This document shows positions 49,701 through 61,700 of a stretch of DNA of 64,000 bases, piece after piece (the first letter of the stretch is position 1; the number at the start of each line of letters is the position of its first letter). The position numbers were made by a program, and so were the translations under genes. The notes beneath the pieces are model-generated. The model had not been told where the DNA came from, made no database searches, and saw only the letters and a list, made by a program, of their open reading frames with translations. The stretch lies in NCBI RefSeq assembly GCF_001949145.1, contig NW_019091613.1:133628-197627 (forward strand), in the 5' to 3' direction. Source of the stretch: Acanthaster planci (Eukaryota > Echinodermata > Asteroidea > Valvatida > Acanthasteridae).

Positions 49701-52700
49701 CTCAAATATAATTTGATGGTTTCACATTACAGGTTGTGCCTTTTGGTCAGAGAAAATTCCCGCTATACCCTCCTTAATGACCCAGATTTAATATTTCAAT
49801 GGAGCTTCTTGTGTTGAGTTTCTGGGTCAAGTGATTGTAGCTTGAAGCAAAGAGATACCCCCAAAAGTGCCAGGTCTCGCGCCAGCGGTCGGATTAAAAG
49901 TCGTGACAAAATGTGCGATAGATGGAAAGAAATGCGAGCAATATTTTTGAAAATTTGTCTTTGAAAAATTTTTTTTTTTCAATCGGTGAAAAGAATTCTT
50001 CATGCCAAATATCAACTACGTAACTCAAAGTTCTACAGTAAAATGACTAAGTTACCTCGGTAACTTGTCGTTTTCTATTGGGCACCATGCTTTTATTTCG
50101 CAGGTTTTGTTGACATCTTTGTAGGGCCAGGGCGTTGGTACGCAACTGCCAGTCCTCATACCTGCAATGAGGACATAAGGATAGGTTACCAGCCACGGGT
50201 CGATAAACTGAACATTGATCGAAAGACATAAAATCTATCTTCGGTTACCGAACATTTATACACGACGGTCAACATTCGTGACCGACGCTCTTTCTGTAAC
50301 ACAATTCTACACGAAATCAATAAATTTGGAATTATACACTGAGCATTTTCTCCAAACATAAAGGTTAAGGTTAGTAACAAAGTTTAGGTACGGTTTTTCT
50401 TGAGAAGGTAGGCCTATTAACTTATCTCAAAGTTAATTGGGGAACTTGTAGTTTAGGTTAAATATTTGACCCACTATGTGCAAGGTATGACTCAATTTCC
50501 CCATAACTGTTTAAATGTGAGGAATTTACACAAAATGTCGTCATGAAGAGTTTTTAGAAGGGCAGAGTTGAATACCGCTATCAGAATTTTTGCTATGGAT
50601 CTATCCAGCCGGGCCGGACGGGCCAATTTTGCCTCAATCTGCCTCAATTCAAAATCAGTGCCTTCATCCTGACCTAAATCATTCACATAATGTCAGGTAA
50701 AACAGCAATTACGGGCGGGTGAAGTTAATTTCATCAACCTTGGTTCTTTCGAATAAAATAAAAGGGAAAATATTTTTAGACAGCCTGTGGTAGCGCCCTC
50801 GTTTCAAGCATACCCTCAACAAAACCCTGTTTGCAATTTCAATTTGATCAAGGTCGTGGTAAACTAAAAGGTAACTCAGCGGTCACTTTAGACAGAAACA
50901 TGAATTAGAATACCAGGTAGCCTAAAATTAGAGGAGAGTGAATTGGGAAGTGATACAAGTATACCAACCGTTTCCAGTCTTAATGTATTCTCCCGCCGGG
51001 CAGTCTGCATCCGTTTTACACCTGCCGTACCAGACGTCGGGAGCCTACAAAGAGAAAATGGTTTTGTACATAGTGAGAGACCTCAAATTGGGTACAATTA
51101 GCTGGAAAATCAGGAGGCCACAAGAGCCTAGAATAACGGCCACCGCCCATTCCATTGATTTTTCTTCATCTGTTCCTATAATTGCATTGAATAAGATGAT
51201 TCAGAAAAAACATGTTTACAGTTATTCCGTTTTGCTTCAGACCAGTAAGTGAATGAGCATTCACGAAGAAGTTTATCTCGCGGTCTACTAAAGGGAGTCC
51301 AAAATAACCTACAAAATTAGACTGCTGAAGGTTTGGCATTCTATGGACTTTGCAACGTCACATCTGGTGTCCTGGCGCGAACACATTGACTGATAATCTA
51401 CATTCCTCTGCCGAGCTTTTCACCTGTCCGAGACAGATAATACATCCTGATTGGTCAATTCTGTGGCAGCACGCGCGATAATGCACCCTTAATAGTGTAC
51501 GGTATTTTCATTGGGCAACAGATAATGCAAGGTGATTAGTTAAGTAGTTTTGCTAACAAGCCGCGTGACGTTGCATTAAGTAAATCTGTCATTGGCACGG
51601 CTTACGCCTCATGGTTTCCCCCATGCTGTCGGAAAGTACTGCTGTACAAACGGCAGTTGAGTTTACTTCGATTGTTTCTCTAACCTTGAGAACCTTGTTT
51701 TCTATGCTGTTTGAATTTGTTTCCAGGGACCCCTGTCTCGAACGAATCCATTTTTATTTGAAGTCATGAGTGAATATGTCTATGAATGTGATTCCTGAGG
51801 TCTAAGTACAATACAAAAGACCAAAACATTTTCTGCATTAAAAGTCCTACGGTGTCCATCAGTTTCCACATAGCAGTCTTTCCTGAGACGCCCTTTGTCT
51901 CCTGCGTGCTTCGCTCCTTTCAATTCTTTTCGAATTTAGTGGGTATTCTATGATATCATTTCAAATTAATAGAATGTGATGGTGTGTTTTATACGGGTCA
52001 AGCGAATGAAACATTTTATCTACACACGCGCTTGAAATTAAAAAAGAAAAAAAGGAGGTAGGTCTTCCGATTTTAGCGAAAGAATTTGTAGGGACAATTA
52101 TTCAGCGTGGGGTGTGCATTTCCTACGGCCGAAATCAGCCTGTCACCCGCGGTTAAGGAGTTCATTTTAAATAGCAGTGAAATCGTGGCTGGTCTCAATA
52201 ACACACTATCCGTCCAAGCTAGCATAATGGTTGCTGGTAATTGATGGCGTATCCGGTGTGGGATGCCAGCAATTTGCAAAGTCAGGGCTTTTCAAATTGG
52301 TACTTGTACAATTTTTTTCGAAGAATAAAACAGTCCACTGTGAATTGGCTGGCTGAAAAGAGCGCTACCGTGTCTGGAAATTTTTACTTTGGAAGTTGCG
52401 ACTTGTAATTTTTTTCTGGGACAGACGGTTGTCCGATAATTGAAATCAAAATATTTCAGGTACATTTTGGATAACGAAAAGAGGTTACATGTTTGAATAG
52501 GCCGACACAGTTTGAAAGTGTGACTGTATGACATTTGTTTGTTTGCAAGTGGCACTTGGATGACGGGTAATGTAAAGTAATTGACGAGTACAACAATATT
52601 TAGGACTATGATTAGCTTCTTTAAAGGTCCTCCACGTGTTGTTCATTTGTTTGTGATTACAGACCAATGCATCGTTTTTGTCTTTTATGGTTCAGTCATT

Positions 52701-55700
52701 TTGAAGTGAAGAATGTTGCCGTTTTAAGAATTTCACATGAAAAGTATTTATACGTTTTCGATGCCTGACAATTTACACTTCGTGAACTTTGCAAGAATGA
52801 AAAACTACCAAAGGCTTCCTGTCTGCGAATGTTGTCTTTGTCTATTTTTGTTCCAAAATGAGATTTTTCTCCATATTTTTAGGGCTTTTTACACCCATTC
52901 CCAACGTCGCTCACAACATAAGACCTCCAGGCTAAACGTGATTTGCGATTAAACCAAATCATTTCCCCCTTTTTTATGGTTTCACATCATTGTATGGAAT
53001 CGCATTTCCCCAACGGTGCCCAAGTTATAGGTTTATTAATTTGCAGTTCGTGGTTCGACACACCAAGCTATTGCCCCAGGGAGGACCAACGACGATCTGC
53101 AGCCAGACTCTTCACAATATAGCGTGCACTCTAAAAACTCCCGGGTCAGATTGACCCAGAATTGGGCCCCATTCGGCATGACCCTTTCCAGGTCAAATTA
53201 TGACTCAGAAAGGGTCAAATGTGACCCACAAGGGGTTCATTTTTTCACTTGGAAAAGGGTCATGCCGAATGGGACCCAACTCTGGGTCATTCTGACCCGG
53301 GAGATTTCAGAGCGTGGTGAAGAAATGGGGAAAATACATAAAAACTGACCTGGGCTTGTTGGAAAGTCATACGCAATAGTTGACACAGAAGATAGTAAAA
53401 AAATTCGCGTGACCTGCCTTGTGAAGACGCAAGCGAGTCCTGAGGCTCGTGAAGAAGATCTTACTGCCGCCATAAGCTAACCGACAGGCAAGGGTTAACC
53501 GATGGGCAAGGGATTGGTCTTAGATATGCCGATGGGATGGATATCAGTTAGAATTTGCTCAAGAGCTATTATACTTCTAATCTAACCAAAAGGCTTGATA
53601 CTTTTTTACGTTTTTGACATGTGTGAAGTAAAGTATTCAAAGCTCATCTGTATTCTTCCAGAAATAAATTATGCACGCAGTGACAATGCAGAATTCTCAA
53701 AACCTTCAGTTCATCTATCATGCCACTTCACGGATATCATACAAACACTGAATGTTCATGGGTGTCATGGGGAGATACCTTTCGTTAGGTGACAGAATAG
53801 GTGAATAAAACATTCAGTATTAATGAAATTAGTCGTACGACTGCACATATAAAACTTCATTATTTTTAAAATAACGCAATCGTAAAGGTGAATTGTTCCC
53901 TCTTCTGTCTTTGTAAGTGCAGGGTATTGGAGCTGTAAAGGCCATGTAATGATGTTAGAGGTTGATATCTTTATTGCAAGTAGTTGTCAAAAATCCTCAG
54001 TGGAATGACATGTGGTTTGACAAGCTCTCTGACAAGTTGGGGAAATGGAATTTACCACGCAGAACCTGACCAAGATGATGACAGGAGTCTTGTCAGGTGT
54101 AAAGAAAGTAAGAGGAAAATTTTTTAGTGGGGGTGGAAAGGAGATCGATTTTTCTGTAGGAAGGGGTCGGTAATGCAATTTCAAAAATGACTATTATCAA
54201 TATCAAAGATGAATAGAAACCTTTCTTCTGTTTCCAAATAAAGCTACGCATTCACGCTTAAGAGACAGTGTTAAGGGACATAGACACTTACATTTGGCTA
54301 TTATGTGACTGAATTTACGTTCGTGAAATACAGAGTTCCGTAAACATGAACAGCATGAGTATAAGAAAAGTTGCCTTGTCGACAAAGTAACCTCTGCTGT
54401 GAACGATAAATGTAATAAAACTTTCTGTATTTTTTTATCATTTTTTTAGGTACTTATCTTAAACATTACTCTTTTTATCCTGAAGTGATTCAGGATATAA
54501 GGTGCACGTCTTTACCGCAACACTTGAAAATGTCAGAAATTAATAATTATAATAATGATAAACTGTAGGTCATGGATGGCACAAACACTGATCGGGAAAA
54601 ACCTTACATTTACAAAACAGTTGAATTCATATAAACAGTTTGACACTGAGCAACCTGGTTTTTGGTACTTTCTTTTTATCCGTAGAGCCCGAAGAGTAGC
54701 AAAGGGACTCTGAATATAGAAAGACAAAAAATGAACCAATTGTATGACATCAAAAAATATGAATCACACTAGTCTTCTCCTTACCTCTGGACAAATCCCA
54801 CGGGTTTGTTTTGGCGTTATCACCATGTTTGTCATGACGAAAAAAGCGTTCGTTTGCTGCTGAAAAAAGGAAGAGACAAATGAACCGGAGATAAGACATG
54901 TTAAATGCATGCACGCGTGTGGAAGGGAGGCCATTACCAAAAACAATAACAGCGTGCACGCAGCAGACCACACAATTTAAATTAGAGCAAGAATAGTAAC
55001 TTGGTATCGATAAAATGGACGCATCAAGGCCAAATAGGAAACCGTTTGGCCAAAATTAAAGCATCGTAGATGAAAGGATGCTGCACCGACTTTCCTCACC
55101 TCTTCTGCTGCCACGATCATTGCTCTTATTTTTGCAAGTAGTAATTTAATTTCAGAACATGGCATGTCAAACTAATCAGGCAGTTTAAATGGGCCATGCA
55201 ATGGAATTTTTCCCGCATATTTTTGATCGAATTAGCCTTATTTTAGATTTCTTGTTTTGCTATTTTAAATGTTATTTTGGTGCCTTTGTTGCTTTTATGT
55301 TTATCAGTATTCCCATATATTCATCAGCAAAACTGTGATGTCATTTTTGTGCACACAAAAAAAACTGCTGAAATTTTTAATACTTCGCTGCAGTGGATTT
55401 CTTCTCTTTGGTGATTTTTATTATGTATCTGCACGGCAATAAGCCAAAGAGCAACCTTTTAAAAGGAGAATTTTCGATTGGCAAATATAGATTCGTAATT
55501 TGAACAGACAGTCTACGAACTGAAGAGCGTGTTCTGTGAATGATATCAGAGCAAGAACACCTCGGTTGTGCGGAAAGGTGGTGGAAAATTGTTTAAAAAG
55601 TGCCCTTTTCATTACGTAACCTCAAAATGTTTAGGTCTCCATACACTGAAAATGAAATGTGCAAAAACTTGAGTTCGTCTGAGAAATGCTCCTCGTTTGG

Positions 55701-58700
55701 ACCCCTTTAAGCAACGTTGCAAGACAAATGTTTACACTAGCAATGAGTTGTGCCTAGTATTGAATTTCCTTCTAGGTCAATAAAACCCACCTGACAAAGT
55801 GCCGCAAACGTTATGAATGATGTGCCAGTCCACCTGTCCAAAATGTCTTTACATGTCTATTACGACAAACACCATGCACACATGCAGGTTTTCCGGTATG
55901 CATTCCGGTGTGCATTCCTTTGCAACAAAATAAGCCTCGCTTTTCAATGTCGAGGAGACCGTGCAAATTGTGTGTTTTACAAACGAGCAGAAAAACTGTC
56001 TTCTGAAGTCCTTGAAACTGTCCATAGACACGACAGCCGGAGATGACTTACTTAGGGGGTAAAAGTTCGCTCACTAGAGCTGGCTGTTGATTTCATATCA
56101 TTTGATTAAATCAGTGAGGTTCGAAATGTCCATTTTAGACACTCTTGATAAAGGTGGGTGGAGACATCAGGGGCCATGCCCTCAAGGGTCAATTTGTTAA
56201 TATAATAAGAGAAGTAAGTTTTTCTTTACAATTTGCTTTTATCCTAAATCGTATACAAAGCCCCAATCGTTTTCATATCCTGCCATTACGGTACCAGGCG
56301 TCGGTAGGACCTATTACTGACGCCTTCTTCAGTCAAACACTCTAAACAGACGCGGTTTCCCCTTTTGCCGTAAAGCAGAAATCTGTTGATACAGATGGTC
56401 GGGCCCGGTAGTGGTCAAACAGAGGAGTGTTTTATTTCTGGTGAAACATCGATGTTTCGATAGCAGTGACCCGAGTCCCGCACTTCAAGACGAATTTATC
56501 ATGGTGGACTCGCTTCCGTTTTCCGTGTCACGAAATGAAGCACCATGTAAGAAACATTACCTTCGCGTTTTGAATTGTCATCAAACACGGGAAGTGTTTA
56601 GGCGGGTCAACTTGCATCAAACCTAGAAGTGCAGCTGCCAAAGGCAGATCGGGCTGTGTAGTATGTCTTTGCATTGTCATTTCGTCATGTATTGATAAAG
56701 AGCTCATCATTTCACAAGATCTGATGTTGAGCTGATGGTGTTTTCTCTGTCGCTTGATTGAGATGGTTCGGTTTGGCCATGTAGTCGAGACACAGAGGAA
56801 TCGTAAGTCTCCGGTATAGTGAAAGGATATCAATCCGTTTGATGGTGCCCACGATATCTCTTGTGCACCCCAATACCGCAACCGGTGTGGTGCAATTAAT
56901 ACTTTTTTGCATATTCAACGATGTTTACTACTGTACACAGCTTCTACCAACTTCGAGCGATTGCCCGTTTACACTAAAACCCCTTAACCCCAGCGCACAG
57001 CCTGAACTTTTATCCCTTATTGTTATTTTTCTTAATACCAACGAGGCCAAATGCCTTTTGCTGTCTGAGATACCTCATTTATAAAAAGGCAACGTTATTT
57101 GGGAGCAATTTTATCGCAAGACTCCTGACACCGAAATCTTATCTAATAAGCATGTCACGGCCATAGAGTGTCTTATTTCGAGCTGGCTGCTGGCGCACAC
57201 CGCGGTAACTGGATATGGTGCGAGAGCGCTGCTGGGTTGTGTAGTTCTACGCCGCGGATGAATATTAATTTCCTGTGGTGTTTGATTCGAGGGTCCACTT
57301 GAAATGCAAACAGGGCGGCTGAAAGCGGGAAAAAGGGACACCCCAACAATATGCTTGTTTGACTAAGGGAATGAAGAGTTTATTTACAGTTCCCGAAGTG
57401 CACTTTTGAAGTGCCAAAAAGAATAAGGAAAGGCAGGCCGCTTTTAACAGAACAAGTCGAGCCGACCGCTTCGGATTAGCCTATCACATTTTTGTTAGCG
57501 GTTTGAATATGAGGGGAGCTTAATCCCCTCATCAATTTCGTGTTTTTTAATCAAGGAAAACCTCACTCTATACGAATGTGTGTGACTGAAAGAGGTCAGG
57601 AGCGTAGAATTGATTCTATACGTTCTAACAACCCAAATCATAGCCGGTGTCAAGGGCATGAGACACCGATGCCGACGATTTAACATTATTTGAGACAAAC
57701 ATTTGTGAAGAGTTCGTATTGTGTCACGTGATTCAGGCATCTCCTTACGCGAGAGACACTGAACAACGACATCAAAGCCCCTTTCCATATCAGCAGATTA
57801 CTGACTTTGATAAACATTATCACCGTTTTCACGAAGGTACAGGCATGTGGACTTTGAAGAAAACGTTTTTGAGATGAGGAAAGCTTCACACGATTCTTTG
57901 ACGAAGAAACTTTTACATGAAATCAGTATTTAAAATGAAAGGAGTGGTTAATAAGCCAAACTTATTCAGCAATAATTCCCATCCTTTTGTATCATTTACG
58001 GCCTCTTGTTTAATGTGTTTTTCCACTTAGGAAAGGGGCGTGCACAGGCGCGGCTGAGAATGTAACAAAAGTAACCGTCCCTCCGTGAAGACAAAAACCT
58101 CACTTGACCCACTTTTATGCCATTCCAGCCTGGTACCATTTATTCTTGTTCAACGGGCAGGAATGGTGTGTGTGTTCGTAAGAAAGGGGAAATGGAGTTA
58201 TCGAGGTGCCTGCCCTTGGCGTTATTAATGCAATTTAGAACTTAATGATGTTTTGCTTAGGGAAGCATGTCAAATGCTGAAGTACAATGTTGTGGGCAAA
58301 ATAGTGAAAACAAAATTGAAATCGAAAAAAAAGGTCATATTAGGTCATATATCGATTAAATCGACATATCCGTTCGTTCCTTCGTGACACGATGAAGACT
58401 TGCCCCCAAAACAGTGCATTTGGTCTGAGGAATTCAGAATTAGATACCACATTTCGAAAAGTAGGGCTAACGGCTTTAAGGTATCTTCACTGATTTTGCA
58501 CAAGGCAGAAACCGCATTCAAGACCACGTCGTAATTTTCCCCGGTTCCATTCCTGCTGGAGTTCTGAGCACTCAACCGAATTGTGAAAGCGTATTGTTGG
58601 ATAATAGTAGAGGACAAATGATTCAGTCCATAGCAAAATAAGCACAGAGGAATGCACACATCCCCGTGGATTTCAGAGACAACAAATAAATAAAGTTGAG

Positions 58701-61700
58701 GATTTTTTGAAAACTTACACTGTGTCATTTGTTGGTACAACATTTTGGAACGTGATGTAATCATTTCTTTTTTCTTCTGTTTTAATAAAACATTATAATA
58801 ACATCCGCATAGAATTAAAAAATAATACCATGGTGATATTGTAGCATCTTTGTATTTTTGTCTTGAATAGTTTATTATAAATTCAACAGTTTCTAATAAG
58901 CCACTTGCGAGTTAAATTTGAATAAAATCTGGTACACTGTGTTATCCGATTGCACAGAAACGTAACAATTTGAATTCCCCAGACTAAAGACACCGTTGCT
59001 TTACCTCGTGATTCGGGGCAAGCTTTTGCATAGCGACCACCATCTCTGGAATGGACTGGTTCCTTTGTGCTGTTCTTATCCATTGAGAACAGTGTATTGT
59101 TGCATGGCGTCTCTTATGTAACTAAGCAAAAGCTTGCCCCAAATCATAAAGTATAGCAACAGTGGTTTTAGTATGGAGAATTCAAGTTGTTATGTTCACG
59201 TGTAATCAGATAACTCAGTGTATCAGATTTAATTCAAATTTAACTCGCAACTGGCTTATTAGAATAACTTGTCGTTTGCTGCATAGCGTAACTCGTAAAT
59301 GGTAGACTACAGAAATGGATACAGTTGCAAAAGGTATCTACAAAATACGTTTCATAAGTTGAGCATGAACCTTCGAGTCCCGTCAGCTAACGATTTTTAT
59401 TCAACCGAACTATTGATTTCAATACCTGAGCAGGTTTCCATTCCAAAGCATCAAAAATGTATAAAAAGGTAATATCACACCCGATAGCCGGATTTTGTTT
59501 AAACTCGGCTCTGGTTTACAGCCAAATCCTTTGATTTGAAACCCGCAAAACGGTAAGCCTTTTTATTTGACGAGTGCATTCTTCCTCGAAGTCCAAGGTC
59601 TGAGTGCGGTATGAATTTCAGCAATTTCCCGCCCGAATGACTCACGCAGACGACTTTATCACGGAGCAGTCCTTCCCTTAATTAATTAATGGTTCTTGGG
59701 ACCAAAGCGCTTATCAGCTGCGCTCATTGTCGGTCTACTCTTAGTGTAGCTAAGCTGGATACACTTATGACAGTACTTTTTGGTGGGAATGATTTTCATC
59801 CCAAGTACTTATTTTAATTCAATATGAGGGATCACACGTCATTTCAAATGATGTTAAGCAAGTGCACGGCAGGGGAAACCGGTCTTTTGAAATGATTCAA
59901 GTTAACTAGGTCAGTCGAATGAACAGTTTGGTGTTTTGCAGGCCCAAAACAACAAATTACCTTATGTATGGTTCTCGACTTTCAGTTCATTTGAATTTTC
60001 CTTCCCTACAAAGGTCTTTGAACTTTAGGATTGCTAGAGGTCGATGTTAAAAACGAAACCTTCTACATGTAACTGGATATTTCTTTGTATCGTTTCCATT
60101 GTTTAAATATAAGCACTGAACATGTTGAGAGATTTTGTTCAAGAGGTGAGAAATTAGGGAATACATCTTTACTCCCTGCGCAACTGGGGATAGATTTAGA
60201 GGGGGTATCTAGTATGTGTCTTGCTGTCAATGTTTAACTGCGTGCCTTCCGATTTTCCCACTTCTCATAAAGGTACATGTACTAGCGCCCTCCACTAATC
60301 CTGGTTCGTCCTTCACGAATCACCATTAGCTGTTTGATCTTTTAATTCGCAAACAACTAGTCACTAGTTAAACACGACATGCATCCAAAATTAACACTCT
60401 CTAGCCATTCACCTGAACTCCATGCAATATTTGATTTTCGCCCGTGGTATAAACAGCAATGTCAAACATGCAACAAAATCACTCATACAGTATACTTACT
60501 ACAATCATTGGCGCATGGCACTGGTCAATATCAATGGTTCAGATTAGACAAAGTGAATGGACATTTTTCTTGCAGTCTGTGCAAATGTAATTACCACACC
60601 TAAATTTACCAGTTATTACCACACTGCATGCAAATGTGCTTGAACATGTTCAGGGCACTAGTGAATATAAATCATACACCAAATTACACCCGTTATAAAT
60701 AGCAATGTCATGAAGATGACGACTTTTGCATGTTGTTATTCGATGCAAACTGGCTTTCGGACTGTACTGTTAGTGGTTGAAAAAAATCACATCCATTCAA
60801 ACGTGAAATAGTTAAAGAGGGACTTACTTGAAGGACCGACGGGTAAATTGTGTGGGTTGAAGGCAGAAATCAAAAGGGTGTAAAAAGGTATGAAAAATAA
60901 CGAGGGATTGAGAGGAGTGTCACCTGTGTAAAACACACGATATCTTCTTCATGAGAAACATAATAAGGTAGTTTAAGTGCTTAAGTAATCAAAAATAGAA
61001 GGTGAAAGTGCTCAATGGGATATTCTATCAAGATCAGAAAAGGTGAATTGGCGCCACATCTCCTTCCACGGTGAATCTGGCCACTCCTCCGGACAAAACA
61101 CACGCTGTAAAAGCTGCAGTTTTGCAGTTTAACTCCAATTTAGTCCTTTTCTGAGTCCCAAGTTGGTACGGTAGTAAGCAAGACCACATAATATCATCAC
61201 TGTACCGGTATATTTGCTAACTAATTTGAATGAATAGAGTTATGTCCTCAGACAAAGCGCTGAAGCAGTAAAGAATGAATACATATCTTCCACATCGAGC
61301 CCCTTGTAAATACTTGGACAGTTTCAGCTTAGGTCAAGTTGGAGTGCCAATAAGTGCCAATAAGCCTTTATTCAATTTGAATAAAATCTGGTACACTGAG
61401 TTCTTTAAACTCGTTCTTGCGGTTACTCCTGTTAACACAGTAGGATGCGTGCGCATTACAGCCGGGTATGGGAGCATACTCCCCTGTTATTGTGAGCGTT
61501 TACTCTCGTTGACCATCGTCTCGTACTCCAGCCTTTCGAGTGTTCAGGAGTAATTTTGTGTTAATCATTCGCTCGAACGCACCCACTAGGTATAGCAAGA
61601 GTGTCTTTAGTCTGGGGGATTCAAATTGCTATGTTTATGTGTAATCAGACAACTCAGTGTACCAGATTTTATTCAAATTTAACTTGCAAAGGCTTATTGA

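Larger units (their letters stand above)
39746..50055. other. Large P2X intron expected to hold the missing exon 6
   Basis: About 10.3 kb. Family alignment predicts a small in-frame exon here (about 27 codons, containing an FTxxIKN-type motif), which I did not find on the minus strand. It contains MITE family 1 copies B and C, the nested foldback element, a G/C-run hairpin at 48235-48268 and a probable transposon end (CTGGCTACGCCCCTGG near 39045). Confidence 0.6.
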
